From Neorhizobium petrolearium (GTDB lineage Bacteria; Pseudomonadota; Alphaproteobacteria; Rhizobiales; Rhizobiaceae): 64,000 nucleotides of DNA. The stretch spans positions 228,842 through 292,841 of the forward strand of contig NZ_JAGGJW010000010.1 of NCBI RefSeq assembly GCF_017873175.1. Direction: 5' to 3'. The position numbers and the translations under genes are program-made. The notes under the pieces are model-generated. The model was not told where the DNA came from, did no database searches, and saw only the letters and a list, made by a program, of their open reading frames with translations. Numbering within the stretch: the stretch's first letter is position 1; every line of letters begins with the position of its first letter. Below, piece by piece: positions 24,151 to 33,333 of this stretch.

Positions 24151-26583
24151 ATGAACAGGCCGTTCAAGACCGCCGCGTCCGAGATGATCGTGCATCCGCT
24201 GAAGCAACCGAAGCCGAATTCGGCAGAGCTTTCGCCCGAAATGAAGCTGGTGCAGGAGGCGCTGTTCAAGCATGTCGGCAAGCCGATTCCCCGCAAGGAA
24301 GACGGTCGCCTGATCACCGGCAAGGGCCGCTTCTCCGACGACTTCTCGCTGCCCGGACAGACCTGTGCGGCGATCGTGCGCTCGCCCTATCCGCATGCCC
24401 GCATCCTCGGCATCGACAAGACGGAAGCTTTGGCGAGCGAGGGCGTGCTCCTGGTCCTGACCGGTAAGGACATTCTTGCCGACGATATCAAGCCGATCCC
24501 CCACAATCCCATTCCGTCCACCAATTTCGACATGAAACTGAGGGCGAAGGACGGCAGCCCGGCATTTACCGGACCGCATTACCTTCTTCCTGCGGACAAG
24601 GCCCGGTTTGTCGGTGAGGCCGTGGCGATCGTCGTGGCGGAGACTGCCGCCAAGGCCGCCGACGGTGCCGAAAAGGTTCTCATCGACTGGGAAGAACTGC
24701 CCTATGTCACCGATACCGCCAAGGCCGCTGAGCCGGGCGCGCCGACCATCTGGGACGAGGTGCCGGACAATGTCTTCATCGACACGACCTTCGGCGATGT
24801 CGAAGGCACGAACGCCGCCTTTGCGGAGGCCGACCATGTCGTAAAAGCGGAATTCCATATCCACCGCGTCACCGGCGTCACCATGGAGCCGCGTTCCTCG
24901 CTCGGCTCCTACGATCCGGAGACGAAGCGTTACACGCTTTATGCCGGCAGCGGCGGCGCCGTGCGGCAGAAGAACGAGCTTTCCAAGGTGCTCGGTATCG
25001 AGCCGAAGGATCTGCGCGTGCTTTCCTTCGACGTCGGCGGCAATTTCGGCACCCGCAACCGCGTCTATGTGGAATTCGGCCTGGTTCTCTGGGCGTCCGC
25101 CAAGATCGGTCGGCCGGTGAAATATACTGCGACCCGTTCGGAATCCTTCCTCACCGATTATCAGGGCCGCGACCTCGTGACCAAGGTGGAGTTGGCCATC
25201 CGCAAGGACGGCAAGTTTCTCGCCATGCGCGCCGACAACCTTTCGAATGTCGGTGGTCGGGCCGTGTCGCTGTCGCCGCTCAGCAAGGGCTCGGGCCTCA
25301 TTACCGGTTCCTATGACATTCCCTATGCGACCTTGCGTGCCCGCGCCGTCTTCTCCAACACGATGTGCACCCAGGCCTATCGAAGCTCAGGCCGGCCGGA
25401 AGTGACCTTCGCGATCGAACGCCTGGTAGAGCTTGCCGCAGACCAGCTCGGTTTCGACAAGCTGGAACTGCGCCGTAAGAACCTCATCCCGCCGTCCGCC
25501 ATGCCCTATACCAATGCGGTCGGCTCGGTTTACGACAGCGGCGAATACGAGAAGAACATGGACCGCGCGCTCGAGCTCTCCGACTGGGCGTCGTTCGAGG
25601 CCCGCAAGGCGGAAGCCGCGGCGCGCGGCAAGCTGCTCGGTCGCGGTTTCGCCAACTATGTCGAATCCTCGATCGGCACGCCGAAGGAGCGCGCAGAGAT
25701 CGAGATCAAGGACGACGGCACCATCGAAGTCATCATCGGCACCCAGCCGAGCGGCCAAGGCCATGAGACGAGCTTTGCCCAGGTCGTGGCCGACATGATC
25801 CAGGTTCCGGTCGAAAAGGTGTGGATCGTGCTCGGCGACACCGATATCGTCAGTGTCGGCGGCGGCTCGCATTCCGGCCGCTCCATGCGCCATGCCGGTA
25901 CGGTCATGGCCATGGCTTCCGCCGATCTTCTGGCAGAAGGAAGGAAGCGCGCCGCCGATCTGTTCGGCTCGACGTCTGACCGGATCGATTTCGAAGGCGG
26001 CGTCTTCAAGCTCCGCAACTCTAACCAGACGATCGACATTTTCGAGCTCGGCCGCCGCACGCGCGCCTCCCATGGCAAGTTGCGCGTCGTCAAGGACAAC
26101 GAAATGCACACGCCGGTCTTCCCGAACGGTGCCGCTGTCTGCGAGGTCGAGATCGACCGCGACACCGGCTATGTGCAGATCGTCCGCTATACGACGATCG
26201 ACGATGTCGGCCGCTGCATCAACCCGCTGATTGTCCACGGCCAGACCCATGGCGGCATCGCCCAGGGCGTCGGTCAGGCCATGTGGGAACTCTGTGCGAT
26301 CGATCCCAACAGCGGGCAACCGCTCGCCGGCTCGTTCATGGACTACGGCCTGCCTCGCTCCGACACCATGCCGAGCTTCAAATGCGAAATTGCCGAAGTG
26401 ATTTCGCCGACCAATCCGCTCGGTATCAAGGCGGGCGGCGAGGGTGGCACCACGCCGGCGCTCGCGACTGTCGTCAACGCCGTGGTCGATGCGCTTTCGG
26501 AATTCGGCGTCAAGGACATCCAGATGCCCGTCACGCCGGCCAATGTCTGGCGCGCCATGAATAGCGGACGCAAGGCGTCCTGA
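24151..26583 (+). CDS. xanthine dehydrogenase family protein, molybdopterin-binding (CoxL-like) subunit
   Basis: 810 aa from ATG 24151 (AAGAGG four bases upstream); an in-frame GTG at 24127 with AAGGGAG would add eight residues. Family start HVGKPIPRKEDGRLITGKGR. The Moco loop reads QAYRSSGRPEV, unlike CO dehydrogenase (AYRCSFR) or the common AYRGAGR form, so it is not a true CO dehydrogenase. The catalytic Glu is about residue 764 in KAGGEGGTTPA. It leads an operon with NMT1-like, CoxG, CoxS and CoxM genes and diverges from ubiD. Substrate unknown; an aromatic or heteroaromatic acid is inferred. Confidence 0.9.
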   Translation: MNRPFKTAASEMIVHPLKQPKPNSAELSPEMKLVQEALFKHVGKPIPRKEDGRLITGKGRFSDDFSLPGQTCAAIVRSPYPHARILGIDKTEALASEGVLLVLTGKDILADDIKPIPHNPIPSTNFDMKLRAKDGSPAFTGPHYLLPADKARFVGEAVAIVVAETAAKAADGAEKVLIDWEELPYVTDTAKAAEPGAPTIWDEVPDNVFIDTTFGDVEGTNAAFAEADHVVKAEFHIHRVTGVTMEPRSSLGSYDPETKRYTLYAGSGGAVRQKNELSKVLGIEPKDLRVLSFDVGGNFGTRNRVYVEFGLVLWASAKIGRPVKYTATRSESFLTDYQGRDLVTKVELAIRKDGKFLAMRADNLSNVGGRAVSLSPLSKGSGLITGSYDIPYATLRARAVFSNTMCTQAYRSSGRPEVTFAIERLVELAADQLGFDKLELRRKNLIPPSAMPYTNAVGSVYDSGEYEKNMDRALELSDWASFEARKAEAAARGKLLGRGFANYVESSIGTPKERAEIEIKDDGTIEVIIGTQPSGQGHETSFAQVVADMIQVPVEKVWIVLGDTDIVSVGGGSHSGRSMRHAGTVMAMASADLLAEGRKRAADLFGSTSDRIDFEGGVFKLRNSNQTIDIFELGRRTRASHGKLRVVKDNEMHTPVFPNGAAVCEVEIDRDTGYVQIVRYTTIDDVGRCINPLIVHGQTHGGIAQGVGQAMWELCAIDPNSGQPLAGSFMDYGLPRSDTMPSFKCEIAEVISPTNPLGIKAGGEGGTTPALATVVNAVVDALSEFGVKDIQMPVTPANVWRAMNSGRKAS

Positions 26584-26598
26584 GGAGGAATTTATCTT

Positions 26599-27534
26599 AT
26601 GAGTGATTTGCAGACCGTCCGCGTCATCGCATTCCCGGGCGCGCCGAACCTGCCGACCTTTGCGGCAATCGCACAGGGCTTCTTTGTGGAAGAAGGCCTG
26701 AATGTCGAAGTCTCGCTGACCCCGAGCTCGGTCGCCCAGGCGGAGAAGACCGCCGCCGGCGAGTTCGATATCGTCTTTACCGCCTTCGACAATGTCGTTG
26801 CCTACGGCGAAGGCCAGGGTGCGACGACGGAGGGTGTCAACCCGGACTATGTCGTGCTGATGGGGGCCACACAGCTGGAGCTCGCGATTGTCACCGCGCC
26901 CGAGGTCAAGACCTACGAGGATCTCAAGGGACGCTCGATCGCGCTCGATGCTCTGACCACCGGCTTTGCCTTCGTGCTCTTCGAGATGATGGCCCGCAGC
27001 GGCCTTAGCCGCGACGACGTCGCCTTCGCCGCCGTTGGCGCCACCCCGCAGCGCTGGCAGTCGGTCAAGGCCGGCGAACACGCCGCGACGCTGACGATCG
27101 AGCCCTTCACCAGCATCGCCAGACGTTCCGGCTTCAACGTGCTCGACGTCTCCTCGAACCATTTCGACAGCTACCAGGGCGGTGTGATCGCCGCCCGCCG
27201 CGCCTATACCAACGAAAATCCGGAACCAGTGAAAGCTTTCATTCGTGCCTATCTGAAGGGGCTCGAATGGACGCTTAACCCAGCCAACCGTGAAGCCGGT
27301 GCCGCCCTGCTGCAGGCCAAGATGCCGGATATCCAGCCGGCGGCGGTCCCTTCGATCATGGCAAGTCTGCTTTCGCCGCGCTCGGGTCTCACTCCGGGCG
27401 CAAAGATCCTGCCCGAAGGCATGAGGGCCGTCTTGGACCTTCGCTCCCGCTACGGATCGGGAAACACACCGCTGACCGATATTTCCAAATATCTTGACCT
27501 CTCGTTCTACGAATCGGTCAGAGGCAGCAAATGA
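26599..27534 (+). CDS. NMT1/THI5-like substrate-binding domain protein without signal peptide
   Basis: 311 aa. The fold is that of SsuA/NMT1 periplasmic binding proteins (VRVIAFPGAPNLPTFAAIAQ, FFVEEGLNVEVSLTPSSVAQ, FDIVFTAFDNVVAYGEGQG, LKGRSIALDALTTGFAFVLF). It starts MSDLQTVRVIAF with no hydrophobic leader and no basic N-terminus, so the product should stay in the cytoplasm. GAGGAA precedes the ATG and no alternative upstream start would add a signal. No permease or ATPase gene is adjacent. It sits between CoxL and CoxG in a molybdoenzyme operon, so a substrate-handling or sensing role is possible; the function is unknown. Confidence 0.8.
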   Translation: MSDLQTVRVIAFPGAPNLPTFAAIAQGFFVEEGLNVEVSLTPSSVAQAEKTAAGEFDIVFTAFDNVVAYGEGQGATTEGVNPDYVVLMGATQLELAIVTAPEVKTYEDLKGRSIALDALTTGFAFVLFEMMARSGLSRDDVAFAAVGATPQRWQSVKAGEHAATLTIEPFTSIARRSGFNVLDVSSNHFDSYQGGVIAARRAYTNENPEPVKAFIRAYLKGLEWTLNPANREAGAALLQAKMPDIQPAAVPSIMASLLSPRSGLTPGAKILPEGMRAVLDLRSRYGSGNTPLTDISKYLDLSFYESVRGSK

Positions 27535-27555
27535 CGGACGGGGAGGAGTGAACCT

Positions 27556-28224
27556 ATGGATCTCAAGGGCGAATATCGCATCGCCGCGCCGCGCGAGCAC
27601 GTCTGGGCGCTGATCAACGATCCGGCCGTGCTGAAGGCCTGCATTCCCGGCTGCGAAAGCCTGGAGGGCACGCCGGAGACCGGTTTTGCGGCCCGCGTTA
27701 CCACGAAGATCGGCCCGGTGAAGGCGACGTTTGCCGGCGAGGTGACGCTGTCGAACGTGACAGCGCCGGAAAGCCTGACGATCTCGGGTGAGGGCAAGGG
27801 CGGGGTCGCCGGCTTCGCCAAGGGCGGCGCCGATGTGCATCTCGCCGAAGATGGCGTGGAGACCGTGCTTACCTATCTCGCCAAGGCGCAGGTCGGCGGC
27901 AAGCTCGCCCAGCTCGGATCGAGGCTCATTGATTCCACGGCAAAAAAACTCGCCGACGAGTTCTTTGAAAAGCTTGCAGCACGCGCCGTCATGGTTGATC
28001 ATGCAACCGATGCCGGTGTAGCGGAGGCTATTGCGACGGCGGCTGTTGCCGCGCCTGTCATGTCAGCTGCAGCACCGGCACCCATCCCACCTGCGGCTCC
28101 CGAGGCTGCCGGACCGGTTGTTGCACCCGCAGCGCCGGCCGGGCAGCGTGCGAGCCGTTTGCCCTATATTATCGCCGGCGTCGTTGCTGTCGCCGTCATC
28201 GTTGTCGCGGCGCTTGCCGCCTGA
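27556..28224 (+). CDS. CoxG family SRPBCC protein with C-terminal membrane anchor
   Basis: 222 aa. Residues 1-150 are a CoxG domain (MDLKGEYRIAAPREHVWALI, LKACIPGCESLEGT, KIGPVKATFAGEVTLSNV). Residues about 158-195 are an Ala/Pro-rich linker, and the last 20 residues (LPYIIAGVVAVAVIVVAALA) form a membrane helix. In CO dehydrogenase clusters CoxG recruits or anchors the enzyme at the cytoplasmic membrane, and the tail here fits that role. It lies 21 bases after the NMT1-like gene and 22 before coxS. Confidence 0.88.
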   Translation: MDLKGEYRIAAPREHVWALINDPAVLKACIPGCESLEGTPETGFAARVTTKIGPVKATFAGEVTLSNVTAPESLTISGEGKGGVAGFAKGGADVHLAEDGVETVLTYLAKAQVGGKLAQLGSRLIDSTAKKLADEFFEKLAARAVMVDHATDAGVAEAIATAAVAAPVMSAAAPAPIPPAAPEAAGPVVAPAAPAGQRASRLPYIIAGVVAVAVIVVAALAA

Positions 28225-28246
28225 GTCTTTTTGAGAGGAGGGGCTC

Positions 28247-28738
<492 letters not shown>

Positions 28739-28756
28739 GCGGGAGGGGACAGGGCC

Positions 28757-29572
28757 ATGTACGCAACGACCTACCACAAGCCGAAGACGCTTTCCGAAGC
28801 CATCGACCTTTACGAGAATTCCGAAGAGCCGTCTTACCTCTCCGGAGGCCATACGCTGATCCCGACGCTGAAGAGCCGGCTTGCCGCGCCGCAGCACCTG
28901 ATCGACGTGCGCGCCATTCCGGAACTTTCCGGCATCGAAGTGACGGCCGACAAGGTCATCATCGGCTCGGCCACCAGGCATGCGGTCGTCGCCGCCTCGA
29001 AGGAGGTCAAGGCCGCCATTCCGGCACTGGCCGGCCTTGCCGGCTCGATCGGAGACGTGCAGGTGCGCCATATGGGCACGATCGGCGGTTCGACCGCCAA
29101 CAACGACCCGGCCGCCGACTATCCTTCGGCCGTGCTGTCGCTCGACGCGATCGTCCACACCGACCGTCGCTCCATCCCGGCCGCCGACTATTTCCAGGGC
29201 CTCTACACGACGGCGCTGGAGCCAGGCGAAATCCTCGTCCGCGTCGAGTTCAAGATCCCGGAAGTCGCCGGCTATGCGAAATTTCGCAATCCGGCCTCGC
29301 GCTATTCGATGGCGGCCGCCTTCGTATCGAAGCACCGGGACGGGCATGTCCGCGTAGCGATCACGGGTGCTGGCAACGAAGGCGTGTTCCGCTGGACTGA
29401 GGCCGAAGAGAGGCTCGATGAGAGCCTCACAGTCGAGGCTTTGGAAGGCCTGGCCATCGATCCGTCGCAGATGATGGGCGACATGCATGCACCGGCCAAT
29501 TATCGCGCACATCTGGTGGCCGTGATGACCCGCCGCGCGGTGCAGAACCTCGGCGGCACGCATATTCTCTGA
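28757..29572 (+). CDS. FAD-binding subunit of a molybdenum hydroxylase (CoxM-like)
   Basis: 271 aa, CoxM/CutM type. FAD is held by YLSGGHTLIPTLKSRLAAP (the AGGHSLLP-type motif) and HMGTIGGSTANNDPAADYPS (the TIGGSxAxNDPAAD motif). It is the last gene of the CoxL-NMT1-CoxG-CoxS-CoxM operon, with short gaps throughout. It would deliver electrons from substrate oxidation to a cytoplasmic or membrane acceptor. The 124 bases after it before the convergent marR gene contain nothing recognisable. Confidence 0.92.
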   Translation: MYATTYHKPKTLSEAIDLYENSEEPSYLSGGHTLIPTLKSRLAAPQHLIDVRAIPELSGIEVTADKVIIGSATRHAVVAASKEVKAAIPALAGLAGSIGDVQVRHMGTIGGSTANNDPAADYPSAVLSLDAIVHTDRRSIPAADYFQGLYTTALEPGEILVRVEFKIPEVAGYAKFRNPASRYSMAAAFVSKHRDGHVRVAITGAGNEGVFRWTEAEERLDESLTVEALEGLAIDPSQMMGDMHAPANYRAHLVAVMTRRAVQNLGGTHIL

Positions 29573-29696
29573 AGCAGATCTCTCAAGATCGCGCAGGCTG
29601 GCGAGGGAGACTTCGCCGGCCTTTTCAATTCCAACGATGCGGATTTCAATCTGTGGCGTCAGTCTGGAGCGGACGCGCACATATTGGGCACAGTCG

Positions 29697-30194
29697 TCAA
29701 AAATCTCGCTCTGCCCCAAGCGCGGCGGCGATCCGGCCGAGTACGGCGATAAGCACAGCCTTGTCCTCGCCTGCAATCTCATCAAGGCGGCGGTCATGGG
29801 CTTCGGCGATGACATGCAACCGTTCCTGCATTTGCAGTCCTTCCTTCGTCAGCCGGACGCTGTAGCTGCGCTGGTCTTCCGGATTTTCGCGCCGTTCGAT
29901 CAATCCCCGCGTCACCAGCCCCTTAAGACTCGACGTCAGCGTAGACCGGTCGCGCCCGCAGATTCGGCTGAGTTCCGACGGCGTCATGCTTTCCTTCTCC
30001 GCAAGCACCGTCAACAGCGAGTACCAGCCGGGTTTCAGGTCCGCCTTCCCGGCCGCCCTGGCAAAGGCCTGGAAAGACGCCTCCTGGGCCACGCGCAGGT
30101 GGTAACCAACGAGATTCTGGAAAATGGCAGGAATGAGATCCTTGTTCTCTGCCGGCATCTCCCCAACCTGCCGTTCCGATGATTTCACTGACAT
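29697..30194 (-). CDS. MarR family transcriptional regulator
   Basis: 165 aa from ATG 30194 (MSVKSSERQVGEMPAE). The winged HTH is SMTPSELSRICGRDRSTLTS and SLKGLVTRGLIERRENPEDQ, with a helical dimerisation region before and after. MarR proteins commonly respond to aromatic carboxylates, so regulation of the adjacent Cox operon is possible. It converges on that operon, however, and nothing in its promoter matches the sites there. A longer frame to 30242 exists but lacks a good ribosome-binding site. Confidence 0.82.
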   Translation of the reverse strand: MSVKSSERQVGEMPAENKDLIPAIFQNLVGYHLRVAQEASFQAFARAAGKADLKPGWYSLLTVLAEKESMTPSELSRICGRDRSTLTSSLKGLVTRGLIERRENPEDQRSYSVRLTKEGLQMQERLHVIAEAHDRRLDEIAGEDKAVLIAVLGRIAAALGAERDF

Positions 30195-30269
30195 TGTCCG
30201 TCCTCCGTCACCGAAATCTATCAGGAACCAGGAGCACAGCAAACTCGCCGGATATCGAAACTGGGCGGA

Positions 30270-30515
30270 TCAGGGCCTGCCCGTGACCAGCGCTTTCCGT
30301 TTTCGGCGAATGGACAGCCATATGGCGAAGAAGATCACCATCAGCACGATCCAGAGAAACGGGAAGACCAGGAACACCGCCGTATAGGCACAGGCACCTT
30401 CGAAACAGGAGCCGGTCATTTCGAAAGCAGCCATCAGAATGGCGGCGATGCCTGCCACCGCACCCGTGCCGAGAATGCCCACAAGGGCGATGAGCCCATT
30501 GACCACATATTTCAT
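30270..30515 (-). CDS. small two-helix membrane protein, function unknown
   Basis: 81 aa. There are two long hydrophobic stretches (about residues 6-30 and 42-68), with two Cys between them (SCFEGACAY) and a basic tail (IRRKRKALVTGRP). AGGGAG lies 8-9 bases before the ATG at 30515, supporting this start over a longer open frame. It is near marR but separated by 75 bases on the same strand. No family is recognised with confidence. Confidence 0.6.
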   Translation of the reverse strand: MKYVVNGLIALVGILGTGAVAGIAAILMAAFEMTGSCFEGACAYTAVFLVFPFLWIVLMVIFFAIWLSIRRKRKALVTGRP

Positions 30516-30721
30516 AACCCCGTCTCCCTTTATTCGCAGAATGGCAGGCAGGAGACAGGCGTCAAGTCGGCCGTGGTTGGCAAGATTAGCGGGTTGCCGC
30601 GGAATATCAGCCATCTCAAAACGACAACCAGGGTCTTGATGACTGGCCTTCGGCGTGGTCTCTTGAGTGGATAACAAGCCGCGACAGGGCATTCGCCCGC
30701 TTTTCCAACGATGAGAGCGCC

Positions 30722-32368
30722 ATGAGAGACTTCGAATTACCCGGCCGTTCGCTGGCCGTCGGCCGCAATGCCATGGCGGCGACTTCCCAGCCGCTGGCGA
30801 CACTGACGGCAATCGACATCCTGCGCGGCGGCGGCAACGCGATCGATGCGGCGGTTGCCGCCTGCGCTGTGCAATGCGTGGTGGAAGCCGGATCGACCGG
30901 TATCGGCGGCGATTGTTTCGCGCTTCTCTCGCTCGGTGGAACGGACAAGATCATCGCCTATAACGGTTCCGGCCGCGCACCGGCCGCCGCGACCGTCGAG
31001 CACCTCCGCTCGCTCGACGTCACCAGCCTCACCCGCACCTCACCGCACACGATCACCGTGCCCGGTGCCGTGGATGCCTGGACACGGCTCGTCGCCGACC
31101 ACGGACGCATGAAGATGGCCGACATCCTTTCGCCGGCGATCAAACTTGCCCGCGACGGTTATGCGCTGCCGCCGCGCTCGGCCTATGACCTCGCCGCCCA
31201 GGAGGAGGTGCTGAAGGGAGACCCGGCTGCAAGCCGCACTTTCCTCGTCGATGGCAAGGCCCCGCCCGCCGGCTCGATCCGGTACCAGCGGGAACTTGCC
31301 GATACGCTGGAGGCGATTGGGCGGGAGGGCCGGGATGCCTTCTATCGCGGTCCGATTGCCGAGGATCTGGTTCGCTATCTGAACAGCATCGGCGGACTTC
31401 ACACGCTCGAAGATTTTGCCACTGCGAAAGGCGAATATGTCACGCCGATCAAGACGACCTTCCGCGGCCACGAAATCCACGAGTGCCCGCCGAACGGGCA
31501 GGGCATCATCGCGCTGATGATCCTCAAGATCCTTTCGCATTTCCCCGGCAAAGGCGACCCGCTCTCTCCCGAAAGGCTGCATATCGAGGTCGAGGCGACT
31601 CGTCTGGCCTACGCGGCCCGCAACCGCTTCCTCGCCGACCCGGCCAAGGTGGACGTGCCGGTCGACTATCTGCTTTCCGATGCGCTCGCCGAGGAACTGG
31701 CCGGCATGATCGATCCCGACAAGGCGATAACGGACTTGCCGAAGTTCGACGAGGTGCCGCACCGGGATACGATCTATCTCTCCGTCGTCGACAGCGACCG
31801 CAACGTGGTCAGCTTCATCAACTCGATCTTCTTCGTCTACGGCAGCGGTCGCATGGACCCGAAGCATGGCGTCATGTTCCACAACCGGGGCTTCAGCTTC
31901 TCGCTCGATCCCAACCATCCGAACACAATCGCTCCCGGTAAGCGACCGCTGCATACGATCATCCCCGGTATGGTGACCAAAAACGGCCGGGCGGTGATGC
32001 CCTTCGGCGTCATGGGTGGCCAATACCAGGCGATGGGCCACGCGCATTTCCTCTCCAAGGTCTTCGATTACGGCATGGACCTGCAGAGTGCGATCGACCT
32101 GCCGCGCCTCTTCCCGCTGCCCGGCACCAACCAGGTCGAGATGGAACATCGGCTGCGCGATACGATCGGCCGGGACTTCGAACGGCGCGGTTTTCAGGTC
32201 AAGGCACCGGAATCGCCGATGGGTGGCGCTCAGGCGTCTGGATCGACTGGGAAACCGGCGTATTGCGGGGCGGTTCCGACCCCCGCAAGGATGGCATGGC
32301 GCTCGGCATCTGACCTCTCGCCCGAACGTTTCAGCACCCGCTGCGACGCGATCCGTTGCGGCGGGTGA
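30722..32368 (+). CDS. gamma-glutamyltransferase family protein with a C-terminal frameshift
   Basis: 548 aa as read. Ntn-hydrolase with SLAVGRNAMAATSQPLAT, ILRGGGNAIDAAVAAC and the predicted autocleavage Thr350 in HRDTIYLSVVD. Up to MGGAQA (about residue 505) the frame is good. Beyond it, this frame gives a poorly family-like tail, whereas a one-base shift near 32236 restores WIDWETGVLRGGSDP and RKDGMALGI with a stop at 32313, the usual family ending. So a single base seems lost in the strain or the assembly. There is no signal peptide; a cytoplasmic acylase or hydrolase activity is likely rather than periplasmic glutathione turnover. Confidence 0.8.
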   Translation: MRDFELPGRSLAVGRNAMAATSQPLATLTAIDILRGGGNAIDAAVAACAVQCVVEAGSTGIGGDCFALLSLGGTDKIIAYNGSGRAPAAATVEHLRSLDVTSLTRTSPHTITVPGAVDAWTRLVADHGRMKMADILSPAIKLARDGYALPPRSAYDLAAQEEVLKGDPAASRTFLVDGKAPPAGSIRYQRELADTLEAIGREGRDAFYRGPIAEDLVRYLNSIGGLHTLEDFATAKGEYVTPIKTTFRGHEIHECPPNGQGIIALMILKILSHFPGKGDPLSPERLHIEVEATRLAYAARNRFLADPAKVDVPVDYLLSDALAEELAGMIDPDKAITDLPKFDEVPHRDTIYLSVVDSDRNVVSFINSIFFVYGSGRMDPKHGVMFHNRGFSFSLDPNHPNTIAPGKRPLHTIIPGMVTKNGRAVMPFGVMGGQYQAMGHAHFLSKVFDYGMDLQSAIDLPRLFPLPGTNQVEMEHRLRDTIGRDFERRGFQVKAPESPMGGAQASGSTGKPAYCGAVPTPARMAWRSASDLSPERFSTRCDAIRCGG

Positions 32369-32393
32369 TTGCTGTTCAACACATCCCACCAAT

Positions 32394-32460
32394 CAAGATA
32401 TTTCACGGAATATAACGCTGGCCAAAACTTCATCCCCGATATATTCAGGGAGATATTTCG
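32394..32460. promoter_or_regulatory. two tandem Mo-box-like palindromes upstream of modA
   Basis: Box A is CAAGATAT-N8-ATATAACG (32394-32417); its right half reads CGTTATAT on the other strand. Box B is CGATATAT-N8-ATATTTCG (32437-32460), with 7 of 8 positions matching between halves. Spacing inside each box is 8 and centre-to-centre distance is 43 bases, about four helical turns. Box B ends 21 bases before the modA ATG. This fits repression of molybdate uptake by ModE-Mo when molybdate is plentiful. Confidence 0.7.
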
Positions 32461-32481
32461 TTGAAGATTGGAGAGGGAAAC

Positions 32482-33276
32482 ATGACCATCAGCCGTCGCT
32501 TCTTGATCAGGATCGCCATTGCTTCGGCGACCGCAGCCTTTCTGTCGCTGGCCGGCCTTGCCGCGCCTGCTACTGCACAGGAAAAGGTGACCGTCTTTGC
32601 CGCCGCCAGTATGAAGAACGCGCTCGACAATGCCAACAAGGCCTGGGGCGCCCAGGGGGGCAGGGCGGTGGCCGTCTCCTATGCGGCAAGCTCGGCGCTT
32701 GCCAAGCAGATCGAAAGCGGCGCGCCGGCTGACATCTTCATCTCCGCTGACCTCGACTGGATGAAATACGTAGCCGACAAAAAACTTGTGAAGGAAGAGA
32801 CCCGCTCCAACTTCCTCGCCAACCGGATCGTGCTGATCGCTGCGAAGGACAAGGCTGCACCGGTCGACATCAAGCCGGGCCTTGACCTTGCCGGTCTGCT
32901 GAAAGGCGGCAGGCTCGCCATGGGCGAGCCGAACTCCGTTCCGGCCGGCAAATACGGCAAGGCCGCGCTCGAAAAACTCGGCATATGGGCCTCGGTCGAA
33001 AAGAGCATCGCCGGGGCCGAGAGCGTGCGCGCCGCACTCGCCCTCGTTTCGCGCGGCGAAGCACCCTACGGCATCGTCTACCAGACGGACGCGGCGGCCG
33101 ACCCGGGTGTCGCAGTGGTCGGCACGTTTCCGGAAGACACCCATCCGCCGATCATCTACCCGATCGCTATTCTCTCGGAATCCAGGTCTTCGGATGCCAC
33201 CGCCTACCTCGAATACCTGAAGTCGGAAAAAGCTGCGCCTTTCTTCAAGAAGGAAGGCTTTACGGTTCTGAAGTAA
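32482..33276 (+). CDS. modA: molybdate ABC transporter substrate-binding protein
   Basis: 264 aa from ATG 32482, with GGAGAGGG four bases upstream. A signal peptide runs to about residue 33 (ending LAAPATAQ, then EKVTVFAAASMKNAL). It has the ModA oxyanion-binding blocks VSYAASSALAKQIESGAPAD and IFISADLDWMKYV. It binds molybdate or tungstate in the periplasm for ModBC. It is preceded by two Mo-box-like repeats and followed by a strong hairpin. The nearby molybdenum hydroxylases are obvious consumers of the imported metal. Confidence 0.93.
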   Translation: MTISRRFLIRIAIASATAAFLSLAGLAAPATAQEKVTVFAAASMKNALDNANKAWGAQGGRAVAVSYAASSALAKQIESGAPADIFISADLDWMKYVADKKLVKEETRSNFLANRIVLIAAKDKAAPVDIKPGLDLAGLLKGGRLAMGEPNSVPAGKYGKAALEKLGIWASVEKSIAGAESVRAALALVSRGEAPYGIVYQTDAAADPGVAVVGTFPEDTHPPIIYPIAILSESRSSDATAYLEYLKSEKAAPFFKKEGFTVLK

Positions 33277-33284
33277 GTCGGGTT

Positions 33285-33318
33285 AAGGTGGCTCGCGCTC
33301 CTTTGCGGGAGCCACCTT
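33285..33318. terminator. hairpin between modA and modB
   Basis: AAGGTGGCTC (33285-33294) pairs perfectly with GAGCCACCTT (33309-33318). The T-run is short, so it probably limits rather than ends transcription and stabilises the modA message. Confidence 0.6.
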
Positions 33319-33333
33319 CCTTGGGGGTAGCGT

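Noticed and set aside
25387..28002. Very long open frame (871 codons) on the minus strand
   Set aside because: It is antisense to the CoxL, NMT1-like and CoxG genes. The product is Arg/Asp/His-rich without family motifs, as expected for the reverse of GC-rich codons.
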